Assembly: GCF_030238365.1 (NCBI RefSeq)
Contig: NZ_JASSOT010000064.1
Location: 186,001-250,000, forward strand
Length of the DNA stretch: 64,000 nt
DNA from: Lelliottia wanjuensis
GTDB taxonomy: Bacteria > Pseudomonadota > Gammaproteobacteria > Enterobacterales > Enterobacteriaceae
Direction of reading: 5' to 3'
Shown here: positions 20,275 through 33,457 of the stretch, piece after piece
Position numbering within the stretch: the stretch's first letter is position 1
How the letters are laid out: each line of letters starts with the position of its first letter
Notes under the pieces: generated by a model
What the model saw: the letters and a program-made list of their open reading frames with translations, nothing else
The model's database searches: none
What the model was told of the DNA's origin: nothing
Program-made: the position numbers and the translations under genes

Positions 20275-21975
20275 ATGCGTCAACTCAACAGACTGAATCA
20301 GTTTCAACGCCTCTGGCAACCCTCTGCCGGTGAGCCTCAGCAGATTACCGTGGCGGAACTGGCGGAACGCTGCTTTTGCAGCGAGCGGCACGTGCGTACG
20401 CTGTTGCGCCAGGCGCAGGAGGCGGGCTGGCTGAGCTGGCAAGCGCAATCCGGACGCGGCAAACGCGGCACCTTAACTTTTCACGTCACGCCCGACAGCC
20501 TGCGCAATGAGATGATGGAGCAGGCGCTGACGCGCGGGCTGCAACACGATGCCTTAGAGCTGGCGCAGCTCGACGCCCCGGAACTGCGCGCATTGCTTCA
20601 CCCTTTCCTCGGCGGGCAGTGGCAGAACGACACGCCGACGCTGCGCATCCCCTACTATCGCTCCCTCGATCCGCTCCATTCGGGCTTTTTACCGGGGCGC
20701 GCGGAGCAGCACCTGGTCGGGCAGGTATTCTCCGGGCTGACGCGGTTTGACGGCGACAGCCGCGAACCGGCTGGCGATCTTGCCCATCACTGGAAGGTGT
20801 CTGCCGATGGCTTGCGCTGGCACTTTTACATTCGCTCGACGCTGCACTGGCATAACGGTGATAAGGTCGAAACCGCGCAACTGCGCGCCAGTCTGCTGGA
20901 ACTCTTTGCCCTTCCCGCCCTGCGACGGCTGTTTAGCAGCGTGCTGCACGTTGAGGTGACCCACCCTCAGTGCCTGACCTTCGTGTTGCACCAGCCGGAT
21001 TACTGGCTGGCGCATCGCCTGGCAAGCTACTGCAGCCGTCTGGCCCATCCCGAGCAGCCGTTGATCGGCAGCGGCCCGTTTCGTCTCGCCGTGTTTGATC
21101 CCGATCTGGTGCGGCTGGAGTGTCATGAGCAGTACCATCTCAGCCACCCGTTGCTCAAGGCCATCGAATTCTGGATCACCCCGCAACTGTTCGAGCAGGA
21201 TTTAGGCACCAGCTGTCGCCATCCGGTACAGATCGCCATCGGCGAGCCTGATGAACTGGCGAATCTGCGGCTGGTCAGCAGCAGTACCAGCCTCGGGTTT
21301 TGCTATCTCACCCTGAAACAGAGCGGACGCCTGAGTAAACGGCAGGCGCAGCGGCTCATCAATATCATCCATCACACCACGCTTCTGCACACGCTGCCGC
21401 TGGATGAAAACCTGATCACGCCTGCGCATGAGTTACTGCCGGGCTGGACGATCCCTGACTGGCCGGAGCTGAAAGATGTCGCGCTCCCCGAAGCGCTGAC
21501 CCTGATTTACCATCTGCCGGTCGAGTTACACACTATGGCCGAGCAGCTCAAACAGTACCTGGCAAAAGCGGGCTGCACGCTGACGGTCATTTTCCACGAC
21601 GCGAAAACCTGGGACGGCTGTAGCTATTTTGCACAAGCCGATCTGATGATGGGCGACAGGCTGATCGGTGAAGCGCCGGGGTATACGCTGGAGCAGTGGT
21701 TGCGCTGCGACACGCTGTGGCCGCATCTGCTGACTGCGCCGCAGTTTGCGCACCTGCAGGCGACGCTGGATGCGGTGCAGATGCAGGTCAGCGAGCAGGC
21801 CAGGCACTCGGGCCTGCAGTCGATTTTCACCCATCTGATGGAAAACGCGGTGCTGACCCCGCTGTTTAACTATCAGTATCAGATCAGCGCCCCGCCGGGG
21901 GTGAACGGCATTCGCCTCAATACTCGCGGCTGGTTTGATTTTTCGCAGGCCTGGCTTCCGGCCCCGAGCGCGTGA
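20275..21975 (+). CDS. ybaE: SgrR-family transcriptional regulator YbaE
   Basis: A 566-residue protein, the E. coli YbaE length. The N-terminal SgrR-type helix-turn-helix (about residues 15-80, with AELAERCFCSERHVRTLLRQ) is fused to a periplasmic-binding-protein fold of the oligopeptide type (SBP_bac_5; HHWKVSADGLRWHFYIRSTL and LHWHNGDKV). It has no signal peptide, so it acts in the cytoplasm, presumably sensing a small ligand. Target genes are not known. A weak AGGGC ribosome binding site precedes the ATG. Confidence 0.9.
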   Translation: MRQLNRLNQFQRLWQPSAGEPQQITVAELAERCFCSERHVRTLLRQAQEAGWLSWQAQSGRGKRGTLTFHVTPDSLRNEMMEQALTRGLQHDALELAQLDAPELRALLHPFLGGQWQNDTPTLRIPYYRSLDPLHSGFLPGRAEQHLVGQVFSGLTRFDGDSREPAGDLAHHWKVSADGLRWHFYIRSTLHWHNGDKVETAQLRASLLELFALPALRRLFSSVLHVEVTHPQCLTFVLHQPDYWLAHRLASYCSRLAHPEQPLIGSGPFRLAVFDPDLVRLECHEQYHLSHPLLKAIEFWITPQLFEQDLGTSCRHPVQIAIGEPDELANLRLVSSSTSLGFCYLTLKQSGRLSKRQAQRLINIIHHTTLLHTLPLDENLITPAHELLPGWTIPDWPELKDVALPEALTLIYHLPVELHTMAEQLKQYLAKAGCTLTVIFHDAKTWDGCSYFAQADLMMGDRLIGEAPGYTLEQWLRCDTLWPHLLTAPQFAHLQATLDAVQMQVSEQARHSGLQSIFTHLMENAVLTPLFNYQYQISAPPGVNGIRLNTRGWFDFSQAWLPAPSA

Positions 21976-22042
21976 AGAAGCTGGTCGCCACGCGTGCCAG
22001 ACGTTACCATATTGTTTTTACCGATACTGTTGAGACTTATTT

Positions 22043-22738
22043 ATGAAACGTGCCGTCGTCGTGTTCAGCGGAGGACAGGATTCCACCACCTGTCTGGTTC
22101 AGGCCCTGCATCAGTATGATGAAGTGCATTGCGTGACGTTTGATTATGGTCAGCGCCATCGCGCTGAAATCGACGTTGCCCGCGAACTGGCGCTGAAACT
22201 GGGCGCACGCGCGCACAAGGTGCTGGACGTCACGCTGTTAAACGAACTGGCCGTCAGCAGCCTGACGCGCGACAGTATTCCCGTTCCCGACTATGAGCCG
22301 GATTCGAGCGGCATTCCGAATACCTTCGTGCCTGGCCGCAATATTCTGTTCCTGACGCTGACCGCCATTTACGCCTACCAGGTGAAAGCCGAAGCGGTGA
22401 TCACCGGCGTGTGTGAAACGGATTTCTCCGGCTACCCGGACTGCCGCGACGAGTTCGTGAAAGCGCTCAATCACGCCGTCGATCTGGGTATGGCAAAAGA
22501 GACCCGCTTTGAAACGCCGCTGATGTGGCTCGATAAAGCTGAGACCTGGGCGCTGGCCGATTACTGGGGCAAACTGGATCTGGTTCGCAACGAAACCCTG
22601 ACCTGCTACAACGGCATCAAAGGTGACGGCTGTGGTCAATGCGCCGCCTGTAACCTGCGCGCCAACGGCCTGAATCACTACCTGGCCGATAAGCCTGGGG
22701 TGATGGCGCTGATGAAGAAAAAGACCGGGTTGAAGTAA
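22043..22738 (+). CDS. queC: 7-cyano-7-deazaguanine synthase QueC
   Basis: Converts 7-carboxy-7-deazaguanine to preQ0 with ATP and ammonia in queuosine biosynthesis. The 231-residue protein has the PP-loop [10 protein letters not shown] at the N-terminus and the zinc site Cys cluster [20 protein letters not shown] near the C-terminus. Length matches E. coli. It is preceded by ybaE on the same strand and is convergent with fadM. Confidence 0.97.
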   Translation: MKRAVVVFSGGQDSTTCLVQALHQYDEVHCVTFDYGQRHRAEIDVARELALKLGARAHKVLDVTLLNELAVSSLTRDSIPVPDYEPDSSGIPNTFVPGRNILFLTLTAIYAYQVKAEAVITGVCETDFSGYPDCRDEFVKALNHAVDLGMAKETRFETPLMWLDKAETWALADYWGKLDLVRNETLTCYNGIKGDGCGQCAACNLRANGLNHYLADKPGVMALMKKKTGLK

Positions 22739-22750
22739 GCCGCTGTTTGA

Positions 22751-22773
22751 CCGGGTGAACAACCTTCACCCGG
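22751..22773. terminator. hairpin between convergent queC and fadM
   Basis: CCGGGTGAA, CAACC, TTCACCCGG: a perfect 9-bp stem in the 42-bp gap, usable from both sides, but without a long T-run. Confidence 0.7.
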
Positions 22774-22780
22774 CCATAAA

Positions 22781-23179
22781 TTATTCAATTAACAGATCAA
22801 GCTTCTCGCGTAATTCCCCTTCCAGCGGCAGCGCTTTCTGCGTTTTCAAATCGATACAGACAAAGGTAATCAGCGCATCAGCGACAACCTGCCCTTCCGG
22901 GTCGAGCGTTACCACCTGGCTCAACACGCCGCTTTTCCCGTTTAACTGTTGCAACTGGCTGGTCACCGTCAGGCGATCGCCGAGCACGGCCGGACGGCGG
23001 TAGTTGATGTTGATATTGGCAACCACAAAAGCGATGTTGTGCGCCGTGAGCCACTGGAAGCTTTCGCTGTTTTCCAGCCCGTCCCAGCGAGCCTCTTCGA
23101 GGAATTCGAGATAACGAGCATTGTTCACGTGCTGGTAAACGTCGAGATGGTATCCGCGTACTTTGATCTGAGTCTGCAT
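22781..23179 (-). CDS. fadM: long-chain acyl-CoA thioesterase III FadM (YbaW)
   Basis: A 132-residue single hot-dog thioesterase that releases fatty acids such as dienoyl intermediates during oleate degradation. The motif RGYHLDVYQHVNNARYLEF carries the catalytic Asp and the conserved N-N-x-x-Y-L. The start at 23179 (MQTQIKVRG) equals E. coli FadM; a Met three codons earlier has no support. Confidence 0.95.
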   Translation of the reverse strand: MQTQIKVRGYHLDVYQHVNNARYLEFLEEARWDGLENSESFQWLTAHNIAFVVANININYRRPAVLGDRLTVTSQLQQLNGKSGVLSQVVTLDPEGQVVADALITFVCIDLKTQKALPLEGELREKLDLLIE

Positions 23180-23277
23180 AGCGCACAAGCCTTGAAGTTG
23201 TTATAGGGTAAGAGGTCATAACTGGTATGACCTCTTTATCCTGGCAAAATTTTGCCACTGTGCAAGTTATTGTGTGA

Positions 23278-23736
<459 letters not shown>

Positions 23737-23747
23737 TCAAAAATGGA

Positions 23748-23769
23748 AAAGGCCGCGAAAGCGGCCTTT
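23748..23769 (-). terminator. terminator of ppiD
   Basis: AAAGGCCGC, GAAA, GCGGCCTTT perfect stem, followed on the minus strand by T-rich sequence; lies between ppiD and ybaV. Confidence 0.8.
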
Positions 23770-23812
23770 GAATGTTGCAGAGCGTTGCGAAAATCTGCGA
23801 GCAGCGCCGTAA

Positions 23813-25687
23813 TTATTGCTGCTGCGTGATGATATCGCCCAGCTTGATTTTGGCGTCTTTGCGCAGGTTGCTCATCAGTGCTTCGAAAGCGATCTGGGCG
23901 TTGTTCTGGGTGATCCCCTGAACCATCGCCTTTTTCTGCTCTTCCGGCATGGTGCCTGCTTTCACTTCGTCCAGCGCCAGCAGAACAATGTTGCCCTGCA
24001 TATCAGACGCCGTACCGAAGCTCGGTTTGTCTTTCGCTGGCAGGCTCAGACCAAACGCCGCCTGGCTTACCGGATCCTGACCAGTACGGCTCAGGGTTTT
24101 CGCCTCACCGAAGCTCAGACCCGCCGCTTTTAGCGCCGCGTCACCTTTGCCTGCTTTCAGCTCAGCCAGCAGTTTTTCTGCATCCAGCTTCGCCTGCTGT
24201 TCCGCTTTGGTGTGTTTCACCAGCGTTGCAATCTGATCTTTCACAGCGTCCAGCGGCTTGATCGCTTCTGGTTTGTGTTCTGCTACGCGCACCACAAATG
24301 CACGATCGCCGTCCACGGTAATGATGTCAGAGTTGCTGCCCGGCGTGCCGTTCTCACCCACAAGGCCACCGTTGAAGATCGCGTCAGCAACCGGCTTGAA
24401 GTTCAGCTCTTCTGGCAGGTTATCGTGACCGAACCAGCCTGTTTCAACAGCTTTCACACCAGCGGCCTGTTCTGCGCCCGCCAGGGATTCGTTGTCATTG
24501 CTTGCCGCGTCACTCACTTTCTGCTGCAGAGCGTAGTAAGCATCCAGCGCTTTTTCCTGCTTCACTTTCGCTGCGATATCATCGCGAACGTCAGCCAGCG
24601 GTTTGGTTTTGGCAGGCTGGACATCATCCAGACGCGCCACCAGGAAGCCAACGGAAGATTTGATCACACCGGACAATTGACCTTTCTCTTTCAGGCCCGC
24701 GTTTTTCAGCTCATCTGGGGTAGTCGCATCTTCCAGCCAGCCCATATCCCCGCCGTTTTTCGCAGAGATGATGTCGGTGGATTTTTCTTTCGCCAGTGCG
24801 GCAAAATCAGCGCCTTTGGCCAGCTCGTCAACAATCGCCTTAGCATCCGCCTCGGTTTTGGTCTGAATCACGCTGTAGCGGTTACGCTGAGCCTGAGTGA
24901 ACTGATCCTGATGCTGGTCGTAGTAAGACTGGATTTCGCTGTCAGACGCGGTTTCCTGCATCGCAGCGGCATCCAGCTTGATGTAGCTGACGCGGAACTG
25001 CTCAGGAGCGGTGAAGTTGTTTTTGTTCTGCTCGTAGTAGGCTTTGATTTCGTCGTCGCTGACCGACTGTTTTGCCGCCAGGGCGTTGACGTCAATCGTG
25101 GCCGTGCGAACCACACGCTGCTGCGCCACCAGGGCTGCCAGCTCGTCAGTCTCGCCTTTCAGCATGAAATCGGTACCGACGACCGCGTTGATCAGCTGCT
25201 GTGTCGTCAGCTGGTTGCGCAGCGCCTGAGCGTACTGGTCCGGGGTCATGCCCATCTGATTGACGATAGAGGTGTAGCGCGTGTTGTCGAATTTGCCGTT
25301 GTTCTGGAAAGCCTGAGTCGCAAAGATGGCTTTCTTAACCTGATCGTCGCTGATGCCGAGGCCCAGGTGTCTGGCATACTGGTCCAGCAGCGCTTCGTCG
25401 ATAAGACGGTTTACGGTCTGCTGACGTAAGGTTTTCATGTAGCCTTCGTTCGCTGCAAGCTCAGAGAACTGATCGCCCAGCTGTTGCTGCATGCGATTAC
25501 GTTCCCCGGCAAAGGCATTTTCAAACTGCCCGCGGCTGATTTCCTGGCCATTTACTTTGGCGGCGTAGTTGCTGCTTCCGCCAATCAGGTATCCACTCAC
25601 GCCGGTCAGAATGAACGACACGATAATGATACCGAAAATAATCTTGAGCACGAGACTGTTAGCAGCCGTGCGTAAGTTGTCCATCAT
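23813..25687 (-). CDS. ppiD: periplasmic chaperone PpiD
   Basis: A 624-residue membrane-anchored chaperone that works near SecYEG on emerging outer-membrane proteins. A single N-terminal membrane helix (residues about 12-34, LVLKIIFGIIIVSFILTGVS) is followed by SurA-like chaperone segments and one parvulin-like domain (about 265-360, GGDMGWLEDATTPDELKNAG). The latter is inactive as a prolyl isomerase in E. coli. Length is one residue over E. coli. Downstream of hupB with its own promoter region. Confidence 0.97.
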   Translation of the reverse strand: MMDNLRTAANSLVLKIIFGIIIVSFILTGVSGYLIGGSSNYAAKVNGQEISRGQFENAFAGERNRMQQQLGDQFSELAANEGYMKTLRQQTVNRLIDEALLDQYARHLGLGISDDQVKKAIFATQAFQNNGKFDNTRYTSIVNQMGMTPDQYAQALRNQLTTQQLINAVVGTDFMLKGETDELAALVAQQRVVRTATIDVNALAAKQSVSDDEIKAYYEQNKNNFTAPEQFRVSYIKLDAAAMQETASDSEIQSYYDQHQDQFTQAQRNRYSVIQTKTEADAKAIVDELAKGADFAALAKEKSTDIISAKNGGDMGWLEDATTPDELKNAGLKEKGQLSGVIKSSVGFLVARLDDVQPAKTKPLADVRDDIAAKVKQEKALDAYYALQQKVSDAASNDNESLAGAEQAAGVKAVETGWFGHDNLPEELNFKPVADAIFNGGLVGENGTPGSNSDIITVDGDRAFVVRVAEHKPEAIKPLDAVKDQIATLVKHTKAEQQAKLDAEKLLAELKAGKGDAALKAAGLSFGEAKTLSRTGQDPVSQAAFGLSLPAKDKPSFGTASDMQGNIVLLALDEVKAGTMPEEQKKAMVQGITQNNAQIAFEALMSNLRKDAKIKLGDIITQQQ

Positions 25688-25802
25688 GGTGAAACCACAC
25701 TCCGCTGTAGGTGACTTGTGACCTCACGCTGGGAAATATCCTGACCGCAGCGCGTAAGGGTCGTATTGTGACAAGAAACCGGGGTAAATGTCAGCCCACA
25801 AC

Positions 25803-25826
25803 TCGCATAAAGTCGCATAAAGTCGC
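25803..25826. repeat. short tandem repeat upstream of ppiD
   Basis: TCGCATAAAG twice in direct succession followed by TCGC, a 10-bp unit of about one helical turn, between the hupB terminator and the ppiD start. Confidence 0.6.
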
Positions 25827-25836
25827 CCGGGACAAA

Positions 25837-25865
25837 CAAAAAAGGCACATCAAATGATGCGCCCT
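25837..25865 (-). terminator. terminator of hupB
   Basis: Minus strand: GGCGCATCA, TT, TGATGTGCC with one mismatch, then a T-run; 37 bp after the hupB stop. Confidence 0.85.
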
Positions 25866-25899
25866 TGTACTTTTCAACTTCCCTTGAACGAGAAAGCGA

Positions 25900-26172
25900 T
25901 CAGTTTACTGCGTCTTTCAGTGCTTTACCTGCACGGAAACCTGGCACTTTAGCGGCAGCGATGGTGATCTCTTTACCGGTCTGAGGGTTGCGGCCAGTAC
26001 GGGCAGCACGCTCTTTAACAGCAAAAGTACCAAAACCTACCAGCGCAACGTCATCCCCGGATTGCAGAGATTCAGTTACAGAGGCAATTAATGCATCTAA
26101 CGCACGTCCAGCCGCAGCTTTAGAGATATCAGCACCCGCAGCAATTTTGTCAATCAGTTGAGATTTATTCAC
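25900..26172 (-). CDS. hupB: DNA-binding protein HU-beta
   Basis: A 90-residue nucleoid protein that bends DNA as a homodimer or with HU-alpha. It begins [20 protein letters not shown] and has the beta-arm [20 protein letters not shown] with the intercalating proline. It differs from E. coli HupB at only a few positions. Monocistronic, between lon and ppiD, with terminators on both sides. Confidence 0.98.
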   Translation of the reverse strand: MNKSQLIDKIAAGADISKAAAGRALDALIASVTESLQSGDDVALVGFGTFAVKERAARTGRNPQTGKEITIAAAKVPGFRAGKALKDAVN

Positions 26173-26313
26173 TGTTCTCTTCCTCTCTTTATAATTTATA
26201 TCGCGCCTGAATCCTTCACGACGCGACCGCGCAGCAGTTATATCAGGCCTGCCATGACCTTACAACACCCGTTGTTGATGGCTAACCCAATCAGCAATCT
26301 AAATTAGCTATAC

Positions 26314-26358
26314 AAAAAAAGGCTGGCAAGTGAGAAATCACCTGTCAGCCTTGTTTTT
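26314..26358 (-). terminator. terminator of lon
   Basis: Minus strand: AAGGCTG paired to CAGCCTT with inner pairing of GTGA/TCAC, then seven T residues; ends the lon transcript before the hupB promoters. Confidence 0.8.
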
Positions 26359-26382
26359 CTTAACGCTCTTTGCGCGAGGTCA

Positions 26383-28737
26383 CTATTTTGCGGTTACAAC
26401 CTGCATTCCAGAGGGCTCATTCTGCAGCGCAAGGCTCAGAACCTCCTCAATGCGTTTCACCGGATGGATATCGAGATCGGCGATAACATTGTCAGGAATC
26501 TCTTCCAGATCACGTTTGTTCTCATGCGGGATCAATACGGTTTTAATACCACCGCGGTGCGCAGCCAGCAGTTTTTCTTTCAAACCACCGATTGGCAGCA
26601 CCAGACCACGCAGGGTGATCTCACCGGTCATCGCCACATCAGCGCGAACCGGGTTACCCGTCAGACAGGAAACCAGCGCGGTACACATGGCGATACCCGC
26701 ACTTGGACCGTCTTTCGGCGTTGCCCCTTCCGGAACGTGAACGTGAATGTCGCGTTTTTCGTAGAAGTCCGGATTAATACCCAGCTTCTCCGCACGCGCA
26801 CGGACCACGGTCAGCGCAGCCTGGATGGACTCCTGCATGACTTCGCCCAGAGAACCGGTGTAGGTCAGCTTGCCTTTGCCTGGCACACAGGCGGTTTCAA
26901 TGGTCAGCAGATCGCCGCCCACTTCCGTCCATGCCAGACCGGTCACCTGGCCCACGCGGTTTTCGTTATCGGCACGACCATAATCGAAGCGCTGTACGCC
27001 CAGATATTCGTGCAGATTGTCGCCGTTAATCTCAATGTGTTTCAGGGATTTATCCAGCAGCAGCTGTTTCACCGCCTTACGGCACAGTTTCGAGATTTCA
27101 CGCTCAAGGCTACGCACGCCCGCTTCGCGAGTGTAGTAACGAATAATGCTGATAATGGCACTATCGTCGACCGTAATTTCGCTCTCTTTCAGCGCGTTAC
27201 GCTCAATCTGTTTTGACAGCAAATGACGTTTAGCGATGTTCAGCTTTTCGTCTTCCGTGTAACCGGACAGACGGATCACTTCCATACGATCCAGCAGCGG
27301 AGCCGGAATGTTCATGGAGTTAGAGGTTGCCACGAACATCACATCGCTGAGATCGTAGTCCACTTCCAGGTAGTGATCGCTGAACGCCACGTTCTGTTCT
27401 GGATCTAACACTTCCAGCAGCGCGGACGCCGGATCGCCACGCATGTCCGAAGACATTTTGTCGATCTCATCGAGCAGGAACAGCGGGTTTTTAACGCCCA
27501 CTTTCGCCATTTTCTGAATCAGTTTACCCGGCATAGAGCCGATGTAAGTCCGACGGTGACCGCGAATTTCCGCTTCGTCACGCACGCCGCCGAGCGCCAT
27601 ACGGATGTATTTACGTCCGGTGGCTTTGGCGATGGACTGACCCAGAGAGGTTTTACCCACACCAGGAGGCCCTACCAGGCACAGAATCGGGCCCTTCAGC
27701 TTGTTCACACGGCTCTGAACCGCAAGATACTCAAGGATGCGGTCTTTGACGCGCTCGAGGCCGTAATGGTCGGTGTCGAGGATCTCTTGCGCCTGACGCA
27801 GGTCTTTTTTCACCTTGCTGCGGGCGTTCCAGGGTACCTGAACCATCCATTCGATATAGCCGCGAACCACGGTCGCTTCAGCCGACATCGGAGACATCAT
27901 TTTCAGCTTCTGCAGTTCTGCTTCGGCTTTCTCTTTTGCCTCTTTCGGCATTTTCGCCGCGTCGATCTTACGCTTCAGCGCTTCGTTTTCGTCCGGCGCG
28001 TCGTCCATCTCGCCGAGCTCTTTCTGAATGGCTTTCATTTGCTCGTTCAGATAGTACTCGCGCTGAGATTTTTCCATCTGCTTTTTGACGCGGTTGCGAA
28101 TGCGTTTCTCAACCTGCAGCAGATCGATTTCAGATTCCATCATCGCCATCAGATATTCCAGACGTTCGTTCACGTCGGACATCTCCAGCACAGACTGTTT
28201 GTCAGCCAGCTTAAGCGGCATGTGTGCAGCGATGGTATCCGCCAGACGCGCAGGATCGTCGATGCTGTTGAGCGACGTCAGCACTTCTGGTGGGATTTTT
28301 TTGTTCAGCTTGATGTAGCCTTCGAACTGGCTAATCGCGGTGCGCACCAGCACTTCCTGCTCGCGCTCGTCGAGCGCAGGAGACTCAAGGTACTCCGCTT
28401 TCGCAGAGAAGTGCTCGCCGTCGTCAGAAAGGGTGGTGATACGCGCACGCTGCAAGCCTTCTACCAGCACCTTCACGGTGCCGTCAGGCAGCTTCAGCAT
28501 TTGTAAAATAGAGGCCACGGTCCCGACGGTGAAAAGATCGTTTACACCCGGCTCATCCGTTGATGCTTCTTTCTGCGCAACCAGCATGATTTTTTTATCA
28601 TGATCCATGGCGGCTTCAAGGCAACGGATAGATTTTTCCCGCCCTACAAATAAGGGTATGACCATGTGCGGATAAACCACCACATCGCGCAGCGGCAATA
28701 CGGGGATTTCAATGCGTTCAGAACGCTCAGGATTCAT
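26383..28737 (-). CDS. lon: ATP-dependent protease Lon
   Basis: A 784-residue hexameric AAA+ serine protease that degrades misfolded and regulatory proteins, same length as E. coli. Domains: N-terminal LAN substrate domain (1-200), coiled region (about 205-310), AAA+ module with Walker [12 protein letters not shown] near residue 356 and Walker [10 protein letters not shown], and the C-terminal protease with the catalytic serine in [11 protein letters not shown] and the lysine in [12 protein letters not shown]. Preceded by a sigma32-type promoter. Confidence 0.98.
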   Translation of the reverse strand: MNPERSERIEIPVLPLRDVVVYPHMVIPLFVGREKSIRCLEAAMDHDKKIMLVAQKEASTDEPGVNDLFTVGTVASILQMLKLPDGTVKVLVEGLQRARITTLSDDGEHFSAKAEYLESPALDEREQEVLVRTAISQFEGYIKLNKKIPPEVLTSLNSIDDPARLADTIAAHMPLKLADKQSVLEMSDVNERLEYLMAMMESEIDLLQVEKRIRNRVKKQMEKSQREYYLNEQMKAIQKELGEMDDAPDENEALKRKIDAAKMPKEAKEKAEAELQKLKMMSPMSAEATVVRGYIEWMVQVPWNARSKVKKDLRQAQEILDTDHYGLERVKDRILEYLAVQSRVNKLKGPILCLVGPPGVGKTSLGQSIAKATGRKYIRMALGGVRDEAEIRGHRRTYIGSMPGKLIQKMAKVGVKNPLFLLDEIDKMSSDMRGDPASALLEVLDPEQNVAFSDHYLEVDYDLSDVMFVATSNSMNIPAPLLDRMEVIRLSGYTEDEKLNIAKRHLLSKQIERNALKESEITVDDSAIISIIRYYTREAGVRSLEREISKLCRKAVKQLLLDKSLKHIEINGDNLHEYLGVQRFDYGRADNENRVGQVTGLAWTEVGGDLLTIETACVPGKGKLTYTGSLGEVMQESIQAALTVVRARAEKLGINPDFYEKRDIHVHVPEGATPKDGPSAGIAMCTALVSCLTGNPVRADVAMTGEITLRGLVLPIGGLKEKLLAAHRGGIKTVLIPHENKRDLEEIPDNVIADLDIHPVKRIEEVLSLALQNEPSGMQVVTAK

Positions 28738-28815
28738 AGAGCTCTCTCTTAGTTTAGTGTCCGCCAGGTAAGCAGGTCATGTCACTGTGTTACACAACCA
28801 TAAACATGTAACCAG

Positions 28816-28844
28816 TATATGGGGATGTTTCCCACACATTCAAC
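28816..28844 (-). promoter_or_regulatory. sigma32 heat-shock promoter of lon
   Basis: Minus strand -35 GTTGAAT (28838-28844), about 13 bp, then -10 CCCCATATA (28816-28824). It matches the E. coli lon heat-shock promoter nearly base for base as I recall it. Confidence 0.88.
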
Positions 28845-28863
28845 GCTATGAATACGGAAAAAT

Positions 28864-28891
28864 AAAAGGGGAGATAAAATCCCCCCTTTTT
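28864..28891 (-). terminator. terminator between clpX and lon
   Basis: Minus strand AAAAGGGGGGAT, TTT, ATCTCCCCTTTT: stem with one bulge followed by T-rich DNA. Lies between the clpX stop and the lon promoter. Confidence 0.75.
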
Positions 28892-28918
28892 GATTAACTG
28901 CTTGTATGATTTGGCTAA

Positions 28919-30193
<1,275 letters not shown>

Positions 30194-30319
30194 GAGTCCA
30201 AACCTCTTATTAAGTTCTTTGTGCCGCACATGACGACGCAAATGCCATTCTCAGACGCAAGTCGCTATGAAGCAAAGTGCCGCCTACCTTAGTATAGCGG
30301 CACACTCGCGCCGTGGGCA

Positions 30320-30943
30320 TCAATTACGATGGGTCAAAATGGAGTCGACTAAGCCGTACTCAACTGCCTCTGATGCGGAGAGGAAGCGATCGCGCTCGGT
30401 ATCACGCTCGATCTGCTCAAGTGATTGACCCGTGTGGTGCGCCATAAGTTCATTCATGCGCCCTTTCACTTTCAGAATTTCACGCGCATGAATTTCAATA
30501 TCTGTCGCCTGACCCTGGTATCCGCCCAGCGGCTGGTGAATCATCACGCGGGAATTTGGCAGACAGAAACGTTTGCCCTTCGCGCCTGCCGTCAGCAGGA
30601 ACGCCCCCATGGATGCCGCCTGCCCCATACAAATGGTGCTGACGTCAGGCTTGATGAACTGCATGGTGTCATAGATGGACATCCCGGCAGTGATAACGCC
30701 GCCTGGGGAGTTAATATACAGGTAAATGTCTTTTTCCGGGTTTTCCGCTTCCAGGAACAGCATCTGCGCCACAATCAGGTTCGCCATGTGGTCTTCCACC
30801 TGGCCGGTCAGAAAGATAACGCGTTCCTTGAGCAGACGGGAATAGATATCAAAAGAACGTTCCCCGCGAGAGGTCTGTTCGATAACCATAGGCACCAGAG
30901 CCATATGGGGTGCAAAGTTATCTCGTTCGCCACTGTATGACAT
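30320..30943 (-). CDS. clpP: ATP-dependent Clp protease proteolytic subunit ClpP
   Basis: A 207-residue tetradecameric serine peptidase. The catalytic triad is visible: Ser111 in [12 protein letters not shown], His136 in [11 protein letters not shown] and an Asp in [15 protein letters not shown] short N-terminal propeptide ([14 protein letters not shown], cut before ALVPMV) is processed. Nearly identical to E. coli ClpP. A sigma32-type promoter lies upstream; trigger factor precedes it. Confidence 0.98.
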   Translation of the reverse strand: MSYSGERDNFAPHMALVPMVIEQTSRGERSFDIYSRLLKERVIFLTGQVEDHMANLIVAQMLFLEAENPEKDIYLYINSPGGVITAGMSIYDTMQFIKPDVSTICMGQAASMGAFLLTAGAKGKRFCLPNSRVMIHQPLGGYQGQATDIEIHAREILKVKGRMNELMAHHTGQSLEQIERDTERDRFLSASEAVEYGLVDSILTHRN

Positions 30944-31039
30944 TTCCGTCTCCTGGATAAAAATTGGAAAATACCTGCTGTACTGATTGTAACCTTATGG
31001 ACGGATTATCAGCCAGTCTCATTCATCGTGATTACACAC

Positions 31040-31068
31040 TTATGGGGACGGCATCGCCATATTTCAAG
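31040..31068 (-). promoter_or_regulatory. sigma32 heat-shock promoter of clpP-clpX
   Basis: Minus strand -35 CTTGAAA (31062-31068), 14 bp, -10 CCCCATAA (31040-31047); an almost ideal RpoH promoter about 100 bp before clpP. Confidence 0.88.
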
Positions 31069-31138
31069 CATAACAATCTTTTGCTGTAACGCTAACACTG
31101 AAAGGGCGTTTTAGCACTCTTCCTGGGCTATTACTGCG

Positions 31139-31175
31139 ATAAAAAAACCCGTCACCAGAAGGCAACGGGTTTTTG
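31139..31175 (-). terminator. terminator of tig
   Basis: AAAACCCGT and ACGGGTTTT arms with long A- and T-runs on either side, 28 bp past the tig stop. Confidence 0.85.
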
Positions 31176-31202
31176 TTCAAACTTTAAACCGTTGGGGCTG
31201 AA

Positions 31203-32510
<1,308 letters not shown>

Positions 32511-32633
32511 TCAAAAAAATCACAGTGCTCGGTCAACTCTGAATTTGTCTCGCAATACCGGGATGCTCACTATTTAGCAGATTCACATTCCCTGTCGCCA
32601 GAATCATCCCGAAGACATTCATTAAGACGCGGC

Positions 32634-32662
32634 ATTATAGCGGCATCACTTGGGTGAGTCGA
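32634..32662 (-). promoter_or_regulatory. tig promoter
   Basis: Minus strand -35 TCGACT (32657-32662), 17 bp, -10 TATAAT (32634-32639). It lies in the 333-bp gap between bolA and tig, which otherwise holds the bolA terminator and a roughly 130-base untranslated leader without recognisable elements. Confidence 0.75.
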
Positions 32663-32750
32663 GAACGGTTGGGGCTTCTTGCTGCGGCTTTTTTCACAAT
32701 TTAAGGCTGTTTTTGGCCTAAAATTCGCCCCACACGTTCAAAACGCAGAC

Positions 32751-32774
32751 AAAACAAAACGGCCCGCAGGCCGT
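32751..32774 (-). terminator. terminator of bolA
   Basis: ACGGCC, CGCA, GGCCGT stem followed on the minus strand by TTTTGTTTTG; 61 bp after the bolA stop. Confidence 0.8.
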
Positions 32775-32834
32775 CTTGACATCATTCTGTATGCAACATA
32801 CTGGAAAAACTCCAGCGGTTGCAAATCGGATTTA

Positions 32835-33152
32835 TCAGGCGATGCTTCCCGCCCCTCGACATGGCGGTGAGGCGAAGATCGTATCCTGCAATCCTTCCCA
32901 CTCTTTTATGGTGTAAGTATGCAGTGCCAGCGCATGCACGGTGGTGGAGAGTTCTTCCGTCAGCGTTCCGTAGATCATACGGTGACGATTGAGAAAGCGT
33001 TCTCCCGCGAAGCGGTCGCTCACTAACACCACTTTGAAATGGCTTTCAGAACCGGCCGGCACATTATGACGGTAGCTCTCATCGACAACTTCGAGGAACA
33101 CGGGATTAAACGCTGTCCTTAGTTTTTCTTCGATCTGTTCACGTATCATCAT
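32835..33152 (-). CDS. bolA: transcriptional regulator / morphogene BolA
   Basis: A 105-residue class II KH-like protein that affects cell shape and biofilm and binds glutaredoxin Fe-S clusters. The conserved segment [20 protein letters not shown] and the C-terminal helix [19 protein letters not shown] are present. The ATG at 33152 ([10 protein letters not shown]) has GAGGAG seven bases upstream; the longer frame lacks a signal. Preceded by a gearbox-type stationary-phase promoter. Confidence 0.95.
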   Translation of the reverse strand: MMIREQIEEKLRTAFNPVFLEVVDESYRHNVPAGSESHFKVVLVSDRFAGERFLNRHRMIYGTLTEELSTTVHALALHTYTIKEWEGLQDTIFASPPCRGAGSIA

Positions 33153-33457
33153 GATATTACTCCTCTGACAACGCTGAGATGTCACCCATCCCTTTAAATG
33201 TTAGCCGCTTTTACCGCTTCCATTACATCAAGACAACAAATATTTAGCTTTCGTCTGATTTCCTCATTCAAACGGATGAAGTTCACTGTCTCACTCATAC
33301 GTTTTGTCACCGGTGAGGTGAGGAAAATGTCAGTGGTGGTCAGATTTCAGACAAGACGATGAATTTACATGCGTTGACCACTTCCCCTCGCCGTTGGCGA
33401 TGTTATGATGGCGACAATTTTTCTCTTTATATGCTAACGATCCGTTGAGAACCTGAA
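33153..33457. promoter_or_regulatory. bolA-yajG divergent intergenic region with gearbox promoter
   Basis: On the minus strand, GGAAGCGGTAAAAGCGGCTA followed by ACATTTAAAGGG resembles the E. coli bolA1p gearbox promoter, with CGGCTAA as its -10 (33201-33207). The gearbox -35 CTGCAA is not kept exactly (TGTAAT here). No clear yajG promoter was picked out in the right part, and no small gene was seen. Confidence 0.65.

Noticed and set aside
24212-25429. A 405-residue open frame on the plus strand opposite ppiD
   Set aside because: It mirrors ppiD codons; the product is rich in Phe, His, Gln and Arg in a pattern typical of antisense shadows, with no ribosome binding site or recognisable domain.
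27556-28506. A 316-residue open frame opposite lon
   Set aside because: Antisense to a fully conserved lon; compositional artefact of codon usage.
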